Counted from the stretch's first letter, positions 1 to 11,621 are shown. The stretch: DNA of 64,000 nt from Lederbergia galactosidilytica (GCF_017873565.1 NZ_JAGGKH010000002.1:62001-126000); one strand, 5' to 3'. Notes: generated by a model from the letters alone, not told the origin. Numbers and translations: made by a program.

Positions 1-945
1 ACCAGTAGCTTTGGAGGCCAACGCTGATGAACGACTTAATCTAGGGTTAACCTCAATTAAGTAGTATTGGCTAGAATGTGGATCTTGTGCAAACTGAATA
101 TTGCATCCGCCGATAATTTTTAAAGCGCGAATAATCTTAACAGCTGATCCATATAAGGTCGCATATTCATCGCTACTTAATGTTTGCTGCGGAGCAATGA
201 CAATGGAATCGCCTGTGTGTACACCAACGGGGTCAAAGTTTTCCATACTACAAATAGCAATACAAGTATCATTGTTATCACGGATCATTTCAAATTCTAA
301 TTCTTTAAATCCGGCAATACTCTTTTCTATTAAACATTGTGTAATTGGACTTGCTTCTAAGCCTTTTTTAACAACGGAGATTAGCTCTTTCTCGGTGGAA
401 ACAATTCCACCGCCCCCACCTCCAAGTGTGTAGGCTGGTCGAATAATAACAGGATAGCCGATCTTAGTGGCGAAATTCACCGCTTCTTCAACTGTATGGA
501 TAATTTCACTCTCCGGAACTGGCTCCCCTAATTTATGCATCAAACTACGAAATGCCTCTCGATCTTCTCCCTCACGAATTGATTCTGGCGATGTTCCTAA
601 TACTTCGACATTGTTTTGTTGAAGAATACCTTCTTCATATAATTTAACCGTTAAGTTCAGTCCTGTCTGTCCGCCTAAGGTTCCTAGAATCGCATCTGGC
701 TTTTCCTTTTTAATAACTTTTTCAATACTGTCCACTGTCATTGGTTCAAAATAAACGATATCAGCAATTTGCTCATCAGTCATAATGGTAGCTGGATTAT
801 TATTGACCAACACAACTTTGATTCCTTCCTCTTTCAAAGCTAGGCAAGCCTGGGTACCAGCGTAATCAAATTCCGCTGCTTGCCCTATCATAATGGGCCC
901 TGAACCAATAACGAGTACTTTCTTGATGTCATTTCGCTTCGGCAT
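1..945 (-). CDS. carB: Carbamoyl-phosphate synthase large chain, N-terminal part
   Basis: This is the first about 315 residues of the large subunit that makes carbamoyl phosphate from bicarbonate, ammonia and two ATP. The protein opens [17 protein letters not shown] and shows the ATP-grasp signatures of the first (carboxyphosphate) half: [10 protein letters not shown], a glycine-rich GGGGGGI loop and [18 protein letters not shown] near the left edge. The gene is cut by the window boundary; the family is usually about 1030-1070 residues. Its ATG lies 17 bp inside carA, so the two are translationally coupled. Position at the end of an arg operon marks it as the arginine-linked synthase rather than the pyrimidine one. 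No damage is visible in this half. Confidence 0.95.
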   Translation of the reverse strand, partial: MPKRNDIKKVLVIGSGPIMIGQAAEFDYAGTQACLALKEEGIKVVLVNNNPATIMTDEQIADIVYFEPMTVDSIEKVIKKEKPDAILGTLGGQTGLNLTVKLYEEGILQQNNVEVLGTSPESIREGEDREAFRSLMHKLGEPVPESEIIHTVEEAVNFATKIGYPVIIRPAYTLGGGGGGIVSTEKELISVVKKGLEASPITQCLIEKSIAGFKELEFEMIRDNNDTCIAICSMENFDPVGVHTGDSIVIAPQQTLSSDEYATLYGSAVKIIRALKIIGGCNIQFAQDPHSSQYYLIEVNPRLSRSSALASKATG

Positions 946-1990
946 ACAACTTTTCCCCTTTACTTTGTTCCAATTGTTTAAAATAAGCAGTTTTTATAAA
1001 TGACTCTAACTTATAATTAGTTCCATCTGGATGAAATTGGTAAGTAGTAATAGGGAAATCCTGATGAATTAACCCTTCAACATCACCATCCTGCACGGAA
1101 AGAAACGATGGCTTAAAACCAGTCTCTTCAAGGTCTTGTAAAGAAATATGATACCCATGATTCTGATTCGTTAAATATACCTGCTTAGAGGAAGTGTGAT
1201 AGATTGCATGTTTACAACCCCTGTGTCCCCATTTCATTTTTTCAATATTTCCTCCAAAAGCAAGAGCGAGAATTTGATGTCCCAAACCAAACGCCATTGT
1301 GGGATATGACTTTGCTACCTTAGCATAGTCTTCAAAATACTGTTGATATTCACCTGGATGGCCGCTTCCTCCAGAAAAGATCACTCCATCAGGTGCAATT
1401 TCAGTAATGGCAGAAGCCGTTGTCCCAGCAGGAAGAATCGTCAGTTTACAATGGAAACTTTTTAACCAATTAAGTAATGACTTTTTAATGCCAAAATTAA
1501 GTACAACTAGATTATTTTTCTCATTCGCATTCAACACTATAGGTTTTTCTTCACTTTTTGTCTTTTGACAGTCGGCTTGGGAATCTAATTTATGATCTTC
1601 AGCAGTCAGCTCTGCAGACATTTCTCCATCTTTTAATAACTCCTTAATGATAGTCCGGGTATCCATACTACTCATAATCGGAATTCCTCTTTCATTAAAG
1701 AAGGATAGCCAGCTTTCTTCAACATCAGAATGAACTAATATTTCTTGTTGAGTGATTAAAGCGCTCAACTGCAAATCTTCACTTTCAAACTTGGCAGGAT
1801 CAAAGTGGGAATGAAGGACTCCTGGATAAGTGGCCACTACAATTTTCCCTTTTGTTTCAGGATCTGTCATAAATTCTAAAAAGTTTCCCATCCCTGTATA
1901 AAAAATAATTTCTCCTTTGCAATGGGTCACATCCCCGTGCCATAGGCCGGTATATTGTTTTTTATTTGCTAATTGGATTATACCTTTCAT
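929..1990 (-). CDS. carA: Carbamoyl-phosphate synthase small chain with degenerate glutaminase site
   Basis: The 353 residues match the length and two-domain plan of arginine-specific CarA: an N-terminal small-chain domain (about 1-150) and a class I glutamine amidotransferase domain (about 160-340). The small subunit normally hydrolyses glutamine and channels ammonia to CarB. Here the nucleophile motif, usually GICLGHQ, reads AFGLGHQ, so the catalytic Cys is Gly235. The triad His is kept (H320) but the following Glu is Asp322. The usual SNGPGDP loop reads SGGSGHP at 206-212, and the TDPSY stretch reads TDPETKG. The frame is intact and sits between argD and carB. I infer a structural subunit without glutaminase activity. 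Confidence 0.9.
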   Translation of the reverse strand: MKGIIQLANKKQYTGLWHGDVTHCKGEIIFYTGMGNFLEFMTDPETKGKIVVATYPGVLHSHFDPAKFESEDLQLSALITQQEILVHSDVEESWLSFFNERGIPIMSSMDTRTIIKELLKDGEMSAELTAEDHKLDSQADCQKTKSEEKPIVLNANEKNNLVVLNFGIKKSLLNWLKSFHCKLTILPAGTTASAITEIAPDGVIFSGGSGHPGEYQQYFEDYAKVAKSYPTMAFGLGHQILALAFGGNIEKMKWGHRGCKHAIYHTSSKQVYLTNQNHGYHISLQDLEETGFKPSFLSVQDGDVEGLIHQDFPITTYQFHPDGTNYKLESFIKTAYFKQLEQSKGEKLYAEAK

Positions 1991-2061
1991 TCATACCGAC
2001 TCCCTTTGTATCTTTATAGTTAAAAATGGATTTTTATACATTTTAGCTTAAAAAAATCCCT

Positions 2062-3207
2062 TTATACAGTTTGTGTTAATGTTTGATTGATAAGTTCAAT
2101 TGCCTCATCAACTTCGGCTTTAGTTACTGTTAATGGCGGGAGAAGACGTAAAACATTTGGCCCCGCATTTAAAACAATTAATCCCGATTTTCTAAGTTCA
2201 GCCATTAAGGGGGCTACTTCCTCAGAAAACTCTATACCAACCATAAGTCCCTTGTGGCGAATGGTCTTAAACGTTTGGCAATTTACCAATATTTCTTTCA
2301 ATTTCGCTACTAAATAATCACTTTTCTCAGTCACATCTTTAAGAAAATTTGCTTGGAAAATAAGTTCCAATGTTTTCTTAGCGGCAGACATCGCCAGTGG
2401 ATTACCACCAAATGTAGAACCGTGACTTCCTGGTGTAAAAGCCTCTGTTAATTTTTCTTTACCAACGATAGCGCCAACAGGTATTCCATTTCCAAGCCCT
2501 TTTGCTAAAGTTATAATATCTGGAGAGATAGAATAATGTTGATATGCAAAAGGTTTGCCTGTTCTTCCAATCCCTGTCTGTACCTCATCGATGATCAATA
2601 ATGCACCATATTCTTTACATATTTTCTCTACCGCTTGTAAAAATTCTTCGGTAGCTGGATGAACGCCACCTTCTCCTTGAATAACTTCGAGCATCACAGC
2701 CGCTGTTTCTTGATCAATCTCTTTTTCCAATGCTTCAATATTATTGAATGGGATATGGACAAATGTTTCTAGCATGTTACCGAATCCTTGTTTCACTTTA
2801 TCTTGACCTGTTGCAGCCATTGTCGCAAATGTGCGTCCGTGAAAGGATTGATAAAATGTAATGACCTTTGTTTTCCCTGTATATTTACGAGCTAATTTTA
2901 TCGCAGCTTCATTGGCTTCAGCCCCGCTATTACAAAAGAAAACCGCATTTCCTGCAGAATTATTTGTGAGTTGTTCTGCTACCTTTTCTTGTAAAGAGCT
3001 TTTAAATAAATTGGAAGTATGCCATAAAGTATTAGCCTGATCTGTTAAAGCTGCTACAACTTCTGGGTGACAATGACCTAAATTACAAACACCAATCCCT
3101 GATGTGAAATCCAAGTATGTTTTTTCGTTTATATCAATAACTTTCGTCCCTTTACCAGCTACTAGTTCTAAATCCCATCGGCCGTAATTTTCAAATAAAT
3201 AGGTCAT
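2062..3207 (-). CDS. argD: Acetylornithine aminotransferase
   Basis: This class III PLP aminotransferase of 381 residues converts N-acetylglutamate semialdehyde to N-acetylornithine in the cytoplasm. Visible family features are the N-terminal [15 protein letters not shown] segment, the PLP-phosphate loop [18 protein letters not shown] (about 90-107), [14 protein letters not shown] (205-218) and the Schiff-base lysine in LAKGLGNG (Lys236). The ATG overlaps the argB stop as ATGA, which indicates coupling. Length and start fit the family. ArgD is often bifunctional with the lysine pathway, but nothing here decides that. Confidence 0.95.
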   Translation of the reverse strand: MTYLFENYGRWDLELVAGKGTKVIDINEKTYLDFTSGIGVCNLGHCHPEVVAALTDQANTLWHTSNLFKSSLQEKVAEQLTNNSAGNAVFFCNSGAEANEAAIKLARKYTGKTKVITFYQSFHGRTFATMAATGQDKVKQGFGNMLETFVHIPFNNIEALEKEIDQETAAVMLEVIQGEGGVHPATEEFLQAVEKICKEYGALLIIDEVQTGIGRTGKPFAYQHYSISPDIITLAKGLGNGIPVGAIVGKEKLTEAFTPGSHGSTFGGNPLAMSAAKKTLELIFQANFLKDVTEKSDYLVAKLKEILVNCQTFKTIRHKGLMVGIEFSEEVAPLMAELRKSGLIVLNAGPNVLRLLPPLTVTKAEVDEAIELINQTLTQTV

Positions 3208-3989
3208 CCAAAGCTCACCACTTTCTGTTCTTTTAAAATCGTTGTCCCAATAAATTGCCCTTTTTTATATAATGGAGATTTCCCACTGACAATCATAACG
3301 CGGTTCATTCCTCCTTCAAGGCTTTTGAGAGCGGCTAATACTTTCGGGATCATTCCCCCTGTAATAACCCCCTCTTCAATAAGAGAATGGACTTCATTTT
3401 GAGAAACAGTCTCTATAACTTGTTGATCTTTTAAAATCCCCGGTACATCTGTAACAAATAAAATCTTTTCAGCACTCATAGCTACCGCGATCGCTGCTGC
3501 TGCAGAATCTGCATTAACATTATAATATTCATTCGAATTTTCACTAATCGCAATGGGTGAAATGACAGGAATTAGATTCATAGAAAGTAATTTAAGTAAT
3601 AACTCTCGATTGATAGTTGTTACTTCACCGACAAGACCTAGATTCTCAAAGTCTTTTGCTTCGGCTTGAATTAGTCCGCTGTCAGATCCAGTCATTCCAA
3701 TTGCGGAGATCCCATAGGTATGCATGGAACGAACTAGTTTATTTGTAATACTTCCAGATAAAACCATTTCTACAACTTCCATTACTTCCGGAGTTGTTTT
3801 TCTTAAACCATTAATAAACTCTGACTGTATTTGTAAATTCTCTAGTAGACGATTAATAGCTGGTCCTCCACCATGGACGATAATGGGCTTAAATCCATTT
3901 TCTTGCATTTGTTTTATATCCATGAAGAATTTATCAGATAGGTCATCAATCATGCTGCCACCGCATTTGATGACAATAATTTTTTCCAT
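3204..3989 (-). CDS. argB: Acetylglutamate kinase
   Basis: This amino acid kinase phosphorylates N-acetylglutamate, the second step of arginine synthesis. The start is set at the ATG giving [13 protein letters not shown] because a clear GGAGGG site lies 8-9 bases upstream and family members begin just before the KxGG phosphate loop; an in-frame extension to 4079 would run into arg[12 protein letters not shown] at about 40-50 and the conserved [12 protein letters not shown] and GGMIPKV motifs are visible. The protein is 261 residues, normal for bacterial ArgB. It follows argJ by 16 bp and overlaps argD by 4 bp. Confidence 0.95.
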   Translation of the reverse strand: MEKIIVIKCGGSMIDDLSDKFFMDIKQMQENGFKPIIVHGGGPAINRLLENLQIQSEFINGLRKTTPEVMEVVEMVLSGSITNKLVRSMHTYGISAIGMTGSDSGLIQAEAKDFENLGLVGEVTTINRELLLKLLSMNLIPVISPIAISENSNEYYNVNADSAAAAIAVAMSAEKILFVTDVPGILKDQQVIETVSQNEVHSLIEEGVITGGMIPKVLAALKSLEGGMNRVMIVSGKSPLYKKGQFIGTTILKEQKVVSFG

Positions 3990-4005
3990 TTTGATTTCCC
4001 TCCAA

Positions 4006-5235
4006 TTATGTGCGGTAACTAGCATTGATGCGGACATAATCATAGGTAAGATCACAGCCCCATGCTTTACCAGAACCATTCCCCATATTTAAATTGATAT
4101 TAATTTCGACCTTTTCATTATCTAAATACTGACTTAATAATTTTTCACTATAATTAGCTGGTTCACTTTTTGAAAGAAGTGCATATGGCCCAATAGCGAT
4201 ATCAATAGTATGCGGGTCTAAAGTAATTCCGCTTCTCCCGATTGCCATCATTAGCCGTCCCCAATTCGGATCAGAACCATAGACCATCGTTTTCACCAGA
4301 TCTGAACCTACTACGGTTTTGGCACATTTTCCAGCATCAGCAGAAGAAATTGCCCCTTTAACCTTTACCTCTATTAATTTTGTTGCACCTTCTCCGTCTT
4401 TCGCAATCATAATCGCAAGTTCTTCACAAACTTGTTTTAATAATTGTTTGAACGTTTCCCATTCCTGATGGGTCGGTGAAAGTGGCTTGTTTTCTGCTAA
4501 ACCATTCGCCATTACAAGCACCATATCATTTGTAGATGTATCTCCATCAACAGTAATTCGATTGAAAGTTTCATTTGTAATATCTCTCAGAGCTGTTTGT
4601 AAGTGGGGATGGGAAATATTAGCATCAGTCGTTATAAATCCAAGCATTGTTGCCATATTAGGAGCAATCATTCCCGATCCTTTTGCCGATCCCCCCATAG
4701 TAATCCTCTTGCCATCAATATAAGTTTCATAACAAGTAGATTTCATACAAGTATCTGTCGTTAAAATAGATTCATTAAAATCATATGCTGCCTGATTAGT
4801 TTTTTTAGGGGTAATGCTATCAATCCCAGGAATAATTTTATCCATCGGCATTTTTTCACCTATTACACCTGTAGATGCGACTGCAACTAAATGATCTTGG
4901 ATAGAAAAACGTTTTGAAACAGATTTTTTCATCGTTTCCGCATCCAAATATCCTTGCTTTCCCATACATGCATTTGCATTCCCGCTATTAATGACAACCG
5001 CTTGAATCTTGCCTTCTTTCGCTATACTTTCTTTTGTAACTAGGAGAGGAGCAGCAATAATTTGATTCAGCGTATAAACAGCAGCTGCCTCTGCAGGAAC
5101 CTCACTATATAAAACTCCTAAATCATTTCTTTTACGCTTTACCTTCGTGTGAAGACCGGCGGCAGAATAACCTTGAGGTGATACAATACTCCCCTCTGTT
5201 ACTTTAGAAATCGGCTGTTTACTAGCTATCTTCAT
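4006..5235 (-). CDS. argJ: Bifunctional ornithine acetyltransferase / N-acetylglutamate synthase
   Basis: ArgJ recycles the acetyl group from acetylornithine to glutamate; many Bacillaceae forms also use acetyl-CoA. The 409-residue protein contains the self-cleavage site in NMATMLGF, which cuts before Thr196 to give alpha and beta chains with Thr as nucleophile. The oxyanion residues lie in VASTGVIG (about 120-127). The start at MKIASKQPIS is chosen because AGAGGAGTG precedes it at good spacing; the upstream in-frame extension overlaps argC without a ribosome binding site. It lies 25 bp after argC in the arg operon. Confidence 0.95.
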   Translation of the reverse strand: MKIASKQPISKVTEGSIVSPQGYSAAGLHTKVKRKRNDLGVLYSEVPAEAAAVYTLNQIIAAPLLVTKESIAKEGKIQAVVINSGNANACMGKQGYLDAETMKKSVSKRFSIQDHLVAVASTGVIGEKMPMDKIIPGIDSITPKKTNQAAYDFNESILTTDTCMKSTCYETYIDGKRITMGGSAKGSGMIAPNMATMLGFITTDANISHPHLQTALRDITNETFNRITVDGDTSTNDMVLVMANGLAENKPLSPTHQEWETFKQLLKQVCEELAIMIAKDGEGATKLIEVKVKGAISSADAGKCAKTVVGSDLVKTMVYGSDPNWGRLMMAIGRSGITLDPHTIDIAIGPYALLSKSEPANYSEKLLSQYLDNEKVEININLNMGNGSGKAWGCDLTYDYVRINASYRT

Positions 5236-5260
5236 TTTGAACACTCCTCTAAAAACTGAT

Positions 5261-6295
5261 CTATGGATATACAGGACTGAATTGAAGTCCCAATGTTTCA
5301 TCAAACCCGAACATAATATTTGCATTCTGAACTGCTTGACTAGCAGCTCCTTTCATTAAATTATCAATCACTGAGACAATCGTTACCCTGGAAGTTCGTT
5401 CATCAAAATCTAGTCCGATATCGCAATAGTTAGAACCCGCCACTTCTTTTGTTGTCGGGAAATTACCTAACTTTCTCAATCTAATAAAGGGCTCATCTGA
5501 ATAGGATTGTTGGTAAATATCCCATATTTCTTCCTTCGTTATGTTGGTATCTATATTTCCGTATATCGTCGCCATAATTCCTCTTGTCATCGGTATTAAA
5601 TGTGTTTGAAATGTAATAGGAGCTACATAACCTAAACTTTCTAACATTTGTTCAATTTCTGGTATGTGTTGATGTTGATTTACTTTATAAACTTTTAAAT
5701 TTTCATTTAATTCACTGTAGATGGTGGCTAAGCTCGCTGATTGCCCTGCACCAGAAACACCAGATTTAGCATCGATGATGATTGAATTCTCCGTTAGTAA
5801 CCCTTTCTTCACTAATGGCGCGAGCCCCAATAAGGTAGCAGTAGGATAACACCCTGGATTTGAAATGAATTTTGCACCCTTTACTTTTTCTCGATTCAGT
5901 TCTGGTAAAGAATAGATGGCCTCTTCTAGCCAAAATCGATCAGCTGCTTTTTTCTTGTACCATTGTTCATATTTCATTTGATTTTTAATACGGAAATCTC
6001 CAGATAAGTCAATGACTGAACAGCCTTGCTCTACAAGCTCTGGGGCTAATTTAGAAGAAATTCCTGATGGTGTAGCTAAAAAGATAAGATCTGTTTCTTC
6101 CGCCATTTTTTTGGGATTTATCTCTTCTAACTTTTGTGGGAATAACCCAGTTAAATGGGCATAATGTTCGTCTATGTTTTTCCCCTGTTGTGATGAGGTG
6201 TATAAAGATGTAATCGAGAATTCTGGATGTGCCTGCAATATCCTTAATAATTCTGCTCCTCCATAACCTGTCGCACCCACAATTCCTATTTTCAT
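5261..6295 (-). CDS. argC: N-acetyl-gamma-glutamyl-phosphate reductase
   Basis: This NADPH-dependent reductase forms N-acetylglutamate semialdehyde. The N-terminal GIVGATGYGGAELLRIL Rossmann motif and the active-site Cys in SNPGCYPTATLLGL (Cys149) are clear, and the length (344) is normal. The ATG is preceded by AGGAG at 8 bases; a GTG three codons further up overlaps that site and is less likely. It is the first gene of the arg operon, and the 270-bp gap upstream carries the operon's control region. Confidence 0.95.
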   Translation of the reverse strand: MKIGIVGATGYGGAELLRILQAHPEFSITSLYTSSQQGKNIDEHYAHLTGLFPQKLEEINPKKMAEETDLIFLATPSGISSKLAPELVEQGCSVIDLSGDFRIKNQMKYEQWYKKKAADRFWLEEAIYSLPELNREKVKGAKFISNPGCYPTATLLGLAPLVKKGLLTENSIIIDAKSGVSGAGQSASLATIYSELNENLKVYKVNQHQHIPEIEQMLESLGYVAPITFQTHLIPMTRGIMATIYGNIDTNITKEEIWDIYQQSYSDEPFIRLRKLGNFPTTKEVAGSNYCDIGLDFDERTSRVTIVSVIDNLMKGAASQAVQNANIMFGFDETLGLQFSPVYP

Positions 6296-6343
6296 TAGTT
6301 TCACTCCTATAAATTCGTCCGCAACTGTATATTTAAAGTATAA

Positions 6344-6441
6344 CTTACAATGTTTATATTCAGCTAATCTGTGTCTTTATCTTGATAATCTTGAACTTTA
6401 TTGGATATTTATTATTATACTGTGAATAAAAATAAATACAA
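6344..6441 (-). promoter_or_regulatory. Candidate AhrC/ArgR operator region upstream of argC
   Basis: Two sequences resemble the Bacillus ARG-box consensus (CATGAATAAAAATKCAAKT, palindromic in tendency). One, at 6420-6440, reads CTGTGAATAAAAATAAATAC on the plus strand. A weaker one, at 6344-6364, reads GCTGAATATAAACATTG on the minus strand. Paired boxes ahead of argC match the known AhrC arrangement in B. subtilis. No promoter is clear enough to call. Confidence 0.45.
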
Positions 6442-6510
6442 TAGTATATTTATAACTTTCTTGAAAAAATATCTTTTTTTACTTATCTTTTCCTGATCTA
6501 TTTATCAATA

Positions 6511-6560
6511 GAAAAAAGACATCAAGCACACTTAATTATAATGTACTTGATGTCTTAAAA
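6511..6560 (-). terminator. Terminator after parC
   Basis: Perfect 10-bp arms (6517-6526 and 6546-6555, AGACATCAAG) are followed on the minus strand by a TTTTTT run. It lies 12 bp past the parC stop and separates parE-parC from the arg operon. Confidence 0.8.
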
Positions 6561-6571
6561 TTCCCAGGATA

Positions 6572-9013
6572 CTAATCGTCCTTGGAGCTGGTTTTTTTAT
6601 AAAGAAGATTGGCTTTTCCATCTGTTTTCTCATCAATGACAAACGATCCATTTGAATACCGATCATTATACCTCAGGGTAGATACTGAGATTATTTCTTC
6701 TTTTCCATTCTCTGTCCTAATAATAAGTTCGTCTCGATCATCTACGATCTTCATGCCAATCAAACGATGGGGGTTATTTTTTAATTCTCTCAATGTAATT
6801 AGACCTCGTTTGGCTCTTGTGGCCCGCTCAAACTCGGCTAGGCGCATTTTCTTAATTGCTCCTCGCTGAGTGACAACACAGATTGCTTGTTCAGATGGCG
6901 AACGATCTGTTGAAGTATGATCAGCTCCAACGACGAAGTCACCTTCTTTTAAACTAATCGCTTTAACTCCTGCCGCTCTTGGCCCAACAATGCCTACCTC
7001 AGATTCGGGATACCAAAGAACATAACCTAAGTGTGTCGCAAAGATAAGGTCTTGCTGGCCATCCGTTAAAAAGATCTCAATTAACTCGTCTCCCTCCCTT
7101 ATATTAATGGCAACAAGTGGTCTTGAATAACGCATCGCTTTATAGGATGCAAGGGAACTTTTCTTTACCATCCCATTTTTCGTCACAAACACAAGATTGG
7201 TTGCTTCCTCAAATTCTTTCACATGAATAACTTTAAGTATTTCTTCATCGCGTTCAATTGGGATAAGAGAAGCAATGTGCTGCCCCATGTCTTTCCACCT
7301 AATATCAGGCAATTCATGAACAGGGAAAAATAAATAATTCCCTTTATTCGTAAAGAGTAATAATGTATCTGTTGTATTTACTTCCTCTTGCAATAAAAGT
7401 CGATCTGTTTCTTTCATAGCTAGATCTTGACCATTGGAAGCAGCGAAAGAACGGAGACTCGTTCGTTTAATATAACCTTCTCTAGTCACAGTTGCGATCA
7501 CATCTTCACTAGGGATCATCACTTCTAGATTTATTTTAATCTCAGAAATCTTTTCTTCAATAACTGTTCGTCGCTCATCTTGATACTTCTTTTTAATTTC
7601 TTTTAATTCCTTTTTGATTACCGATAATAATTTTTGCTCACTAGCAAGAATAGCAGATAACTTACTGATCGTTTGTAGTAGCTCTTCTGCCTCAGCTTGT
7701 AAAGCCGTGACATCGGTATTCGTTAAGCGATAAAGTTGCAATGAAACAATAGCTTCTGCCTGTTTTTCAGTAAAAGAGAATTTAGCGATTAAATTATCCT
7801 TCGCATTTCGTTTATCATTAGAAGCTCTAATGGTCGCGATCACTTCATCTAATACGGAAAGTGCCTTCATTAGTCCTTCGACAATATGATGTCTTTCCTT
7901 GGCTTTTTCAAGATCGAATCGAGAGCGATTAGTAATGACTTCCTTTTGATGGGCAATATAAGCATCTAACAAATCACATAGTCCCATTAATTTAGGGCGA
8001 CGCTGATCAATTGCTACCATATTGAAGTTGTAATTCACCTGTAAATCACTATTTTTGAATAAGTAATTTAAAACACTCTCGGAATCGGCTTCTTTTTTTA
8101 ATTCTATTACAATTCTTAATCCGGTTCGATCTGTTTCATCCCGGACCTCGGCGATTCCTTCAAGTTTGCGATCAATACGAAACTCATCCATTCTCTTGAC
8201 AAGACTAGCTTTATTTACATCATAAGGGATTTCTGTAACAACAATCTGTTCCTTTCCTCCCCTGATGGTTTCAATCTCAGTTTTCGCTCGCACGATCACT
8301 CTTCCTCGACCTGTTTCATAGGCCTTCTTAATACCATCAACCCCCTGAATAATCCCGCCAGTTGGGAAATCAGGGCCTTTGATAGCTTTCATTAAATCTT
8401 CGACCTGAGAGGTCGGCTTTTCCATGCGCATGATAACTGCATCAATCACTTCACCTAGATGATGTGGTGGGATATCTGTAGCATAACCGGCAGAAATTCC
8501 AGTAGACCCATTGACAAGTAAATTGGGAAAACGAGCTGGGAGGACAATCGGTTCTGAAGAGGTATCATCAAAATTAGGAACAAAATCAACTGTTCGTTTT
8601 TCAATATCTCTTAAAAGCTCTGAAGAAACTTTTGATAATCTTGCTTCTGTATAACGCATTGCAGCAGCAGGGTCTCCATCAATACTTCCATTGTTTCCAT
8701 GCATATCAACGAGCATATTGCGAACTTTCCATGATTGGCTCATTCTCACCATCGCATCATAGACTGAAGTATCGCCATGTGGATGGTAATTACCAATAAC
8801 ATTTCCGACTGTTTTAGCTGATTTCCGAAAGCCTTTTTCAGATGTATTACCTTCCATATGCATGGCATACAAAATACGTCGTTGAACTGGTTTTAATCCA
8901 TCCCTTGCATCCGGTAATGCTCGGTCTTGAATAATATATTTACTATATCTACCAAAGCGGTCGCCAATGACTTCTTCTAAAGCTAAATCTTGAAATTTTT
9001 CTTGAATACTCAC
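6572..9013 (-). CDS. parC: DNA topoisomerase IV subunit A
   Basis: The 813-residue GyrA/ParC-family protein cleaves and rejoins DNA to unlink daughter chromosomes. The catalytic Tyr is Tyr121 in [10 protein letters not shown], and the C-terminal half carries beta-pinwheel repeats. Pairing with parE, and length under that of GyrA, support ParC. The start is GTG, overlapping the parE stop as GTGA, with GGAGG 12 bases upstream. In the quinolone-resistance region, [10 protein letters not shown] has Thr82 and Asp86 where most relatives have Ser and Glu. Confidence 0.95.
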   Translation of the reverse strand: MSIQEKFQDLALEEVIGDRFGRYSKYIIQDRALPDARDGLKPVQRRILYAMHMEGNTSEKGFRKSAKTVGNVIGNYHPHGDTSVYDAMVRMSQSWKVRNMLVDMHGNNGSIDGDPAAAMRYTEARLSKVSSELLRDIEKRTVDFVPNFDDTSSEPIVLPARFPNLLVNGSTGISAGYATDIPPHHLGEVIDAVIMRMEKPTSQVEDLMKAIKGPDFPTGGIIQGVDGIKKAYETGRGRVIVRAKTEIETIRGGKEQIVVTEIPYDVNKASLVKRMDEFRIDRKLEGIAEVRDETDRTGLRIVIELKKEADSESVLNYLFKNSDLQVNYNFNMVAIDQRRPKLMGLCDLLDAYIAHQKEVITNRSRFDLEKAKERHHIVEGLMKALSVLDEVIATIRASNDKRNAKDNLIAKFSFTEKQAEAIVSLQLYRLTNTDVTALQAEAEELLQTISKLSAILASEQKLLSVIKKELKEIKKKYQDERRTVIEEKISEIKINLEVMIPSEDVIATVTREGYIKRTSLRSFAASNGQDLAMKETDRLLLQEEVNTTDTLLLFTNKGNYLFFPVHELPDIRWKDMGQHIASLIPIERDEEILKVIHVKEFEEATNLVFVTKNGMVKKSSLASYKAMRYSRPLVAINIREGDELIEIFLTDGQQDLIFATHLGYVLWYPESEVGIVGPRAAGVKAISLKEGDFVVGADHTSTDRSPSEQAICVVTQRGAIKKMRLAEFERATRAKRGLITLRELKNNPHRLIGMKIVDDRDELIIRTENGKEEIISVSTLRYNDRYSNGSFVIDEKTDGKANLLYKKTSSKDD

Positions 9014-10992
9014 GATAAACCAGGGCCTCCATCTACCATCAAATTATCATTTTCTAAGATACTATGGTCTTCTTCTAAACCAAACTGAACATTATTTTCA
9101 ATCCATTTTCGACGTGGTTCTACTTTGTCACCCATCAATGTTGTTACTCTTCTTTCAGCCCGAGCAATATCATCAATCCGCACGCGAATTAGCGTTCTCG
9201 TATCTGGATTCATCGTTGTTTCCCATAATTGATCTGCATTCATTTCACCAAGACCCTTATATCTTTGCAACATATAACCTTTTCCAACCTTTTGGATCAC
9301 ACTATCCAATTCTTCATCTGTCCAAGCATATTCAATCTTTTCTTTTTTTCCGCTACCTTTACTTACTTTATAAAGGGGTGGAAGAGCAATGAACACTTTA
9401 CCTGCTTCCATTAATGGTTTCATATAACGATAGAAGAATGTTAGTAATAATACTTGGATATGGGCTCCATCTGTATCAGCATCCGTCATAATGACGACTT
9501 TATCGTAATTTACATCTTCTAAATTAAAATCCGGTCCGACACCGGCACCAATCGTATGAATAATTGTATTAATCTCTTCATTTTTAAATATATCCTGTAG
9601 CTTAGCTTTTTCTGTGTTGATAACTTTTCCGCGTAAAGGAAGAACAGCTTGAAACTTACGATCCCGACCTTGTTTAGCCGAACCACCTGCTGAATCCCCC
9701 TCAACTAAATAAAGCTCGTTCTTTTGTGGATTACGGGATTGAGCTGGTGTTAACTTTCCAGAAAGGATTGTTTCCGTCTTACGGCGTTTTTTTCCGCTAC
9801 GCGCTTCCTCGCGAGCTTTCCGAGCCGCTTCTCTTGCTTGAAAAGCTTTTATCGCTTTTTTAGTTAATAATGAACTTACATCATGGTTTTCTGCTAAAAA
9901 ATAGGATAAATGTTCTGATATAACAGTATCCACCGCTGATCTAGCTTCTGCAGTTCCAAGTTTCCCTTTTGTTTGCCCCTCAAACTGAAGTTTTCCTTCT
10001 GGAACTTTAACTGAAATAATGGCAGCCAATCCTTCTCGTATATCTGATCCTTCAAGATTTTTGTCTTTTTCTTTCAATAAGCCCGTTTTTCTAGCATAAT
10101 CATTGAACACTCTTGTCATGGCAGCCCTAGCTCCTGCTTCATGAGTGCCCCCATCCTTTGTTCTTACATTATTGACAAATGATAGCATATTTTCGGAAAA
10201 TCCATCATTGAATTGAAACGAAAATTCTACTTCAATTTCATTCGCTTCACCTTCAAAATAGGCAACAGGATGCAAACTGTCTTTTTCCTCATTTAAATAT
10301 TCAACAAAAGCTTCAATTCCATTCTCATACAAAAAAACATCTTTTTGATCAAAACGTTGATCAATGATTTCAATTTTCAAACCCTTTAATAAGAAGGCCG
10401 ATTCTCTCAACCTTTCACATAAAGTATCATAATTAAATTCGGTTACACTAAAAATACTTGGATCTGGTTTAAACTGGATTTTCGTTCCATTTTGTTTGGT
10501 GGGTCCTAATTTTTCTAACGTTGTTTCCGGTTTACCGCCTTGATGGAACTTTTGTTCATAAATAAATCCATCCCGTTTAATAGTTACGATTAACCATTCT
10601 GATAAGGCATTTACCACAGAAGCACCTACTCCATGAAGTCCTCCACTTGTTTTATAACCACCTTGTCCAAATTTCCCTCCAGCATGCAGAACTGTAAGAA
10701 TGACTTCTGTTGTTGGTCTTCCCGTATGGTGAATCCCTGTTGGCATTCCCCGACCTTTATCCTCTACACTGACACTCTGATCACGATGAAGTGTGATTAT
10801 AATTTCATTTCCATAGCCGGCTAATGCCTCATCGACGGAATTGTCCACGATCTCATAAACAAGATGATGCAGTCCTCGTGCATCAGTTGAACCAATATAC
10901 ATTCCTGGACGTTTTCTAACGGCTTCTAGGCCTTCTAATACTTGTATAGAATCATCATTATATGCAAACTCTTTATTATTAAGCTTGGTCAT
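9010..10992 (-). CDS. parE: DNA topoisomerase IV subunit B
   Basis: This GHKL-type ATPase subunit of topoisomerase IV has 660 residues. The N-terminal ATP site shows [24 protein letters not shown] and [15 protein letters not shown]. The TOPRIM segment shows [17 protein letters not shown] and [11 protein letters not shown]. The C-terminal [20 protein letters not shown] is canonical. The ATG is used because AAAGGGGA precedes it; the TTG six codons earlier sits upstream of that site. It overlaps parC by 4 bp. Confidence 0.95.
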   Translation of the reverse strand: MTKLNNKEFAYNDDSIQVLEGLEAVRKRPGMYIGSTDARGLHHLVYEIVDNSVDEALAGYGNEIIITLHRDQSVSVEDKGRGMPTGIHHTGRPTTEVILTVLHAGGKFGQGGYKTSGGLHGVGASVVNALSEWLIVTIKRDGFIYEQKFHQGGKPETTLEKLGPTKQNGTKIQFKPDPSIFSVTEFNYDTLCERLRESAFLLKGLKIEIIDQRFDQKDVFLYENGIEAFVEYLNEEKDSLHPVAYFEGEANEIEVEFSFQFNDGFSENMLSFVNNVRTKDGGTHEAGARAAMTRVFNDYARKTGLLKEKDKNLEGSDIREGLAAIISVKVPEGKLQFEGQTKGKLGTAEARSAVDTVISEHLSYFLAENHDVSSLLTKKAIKAFQAREAARKAREEARSGKKRRKTETILSGKLTPAQSRNPQKNELYLVEGDSAGGSAKQGRDRKFQAVLPLRGKVINTEKAKLQDIFKNEEINTIIHTIGAGVGPDFNLEDVNYDKVVIMTDADTDGAHIQVLLLTFFYRYMKPLMEAGKVFIALPPLYKVSKGSGKKEKIEYAWTDEELDSVIQKVGKGYMLQRYKGLGEMNADQLWETTMNPDTRTLIRVRIDDIARAERRVTTLMGDKVEPRRKWIENNVQFGLEEDHSILENDNLMVDGGPGLS

Positions 10993-11177
10993 ACAATATT
11001 CCCCTTTCAAAACGGCACAAATAAGAAAATCGTGGAGGTATCTACTTTCATACCCCTTAACAAAACATACGTTCCCTTATCTATCGTATCATAATATAGC
11101 ACATATGTCTTATAATATAACTGAATGATCGATTTTGGCAAATAGCTGTTAGTATTCAATGATTTACTTTATGTAAA

Positions 11178-11211
11178 AGAAAAATAAGCGCCACTTTGCG
11201 CTTATTTTTCT
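11178..11211 (-). terminator. Terminator at the end of the CoA-binding protein gene
   Basis: Perfect 14-bp inverted repeat (AGAAAAATAAGCGC and its complement) around a 6-base loop. It overlaps the stop codon of the 11202-11621 gene. A/T-rich tails on both sides could stop transcription in either direction. Confidence 0.75.
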
Positions 11212-11621
11212 TTCGTCATTGCATGCTCCACTTTTATACAGCGATTCATGATAACAGTATATCCTTTTTCTGTTAAAAAGTCATAAGCTTCTTGGTTTTC
11301 AATACCGAGTTGGGCCCAAAATACGTCTGCATTAATCTCAGAAAAGTCTCTTGCAAGTTCTGGCAAATGTTCCGGCCGTCTAAAAATATTTACAATGTCA
11401 ACATGTCCATTGATTTCCTTTAAGGAAGGAACCGCTTTTATACCAAAGACCTCGTCTACTGTGGGATTGACTGGAATGATTTCATAACCAGAATCTTTCA
11501 TAGCTTTGGCTACCGAATAGGATGTTCGATTTGGTTGGTTACTTAAACCAACAACGGCAATTCTTTTCGCATTATGAAGAATTTCAGCAATTTGTCCACG
11601 ATCTGGATTCTGAATGGACAT
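11202..11621 (-). CDS. yneT: CoA-binding domain protein (YneT type)
   Basis: The 139-residue protein is a single Rossmann-like CoA_binding_2 domain, with the nucleotide-binding stretch RIAVVGLSNQPNRTSY at about 22-37 and the conserved NIFRRPEH and MNRCIKVEH motifs. The family is widespread, but its substrate and role are not established. The start MSIQNPD is preceded by GAGGAGG. As in B. subtilis it lies between parE and plsY, divergent from plsY. Confidence 0.85.
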   Translation of the reverse strand: MSIQNPDRGQIAEILHNAKRIAVVGLSNQPNRTSYSVAKAMKDSGYEIIPVNPTVDEVFGIKAVPSLKEINGHVDIVNIFRRPEHLPELARDFSEINADVFWAQLGIENQEAYDFLTEKGYTVIMNRCIKVEHAMTKEK

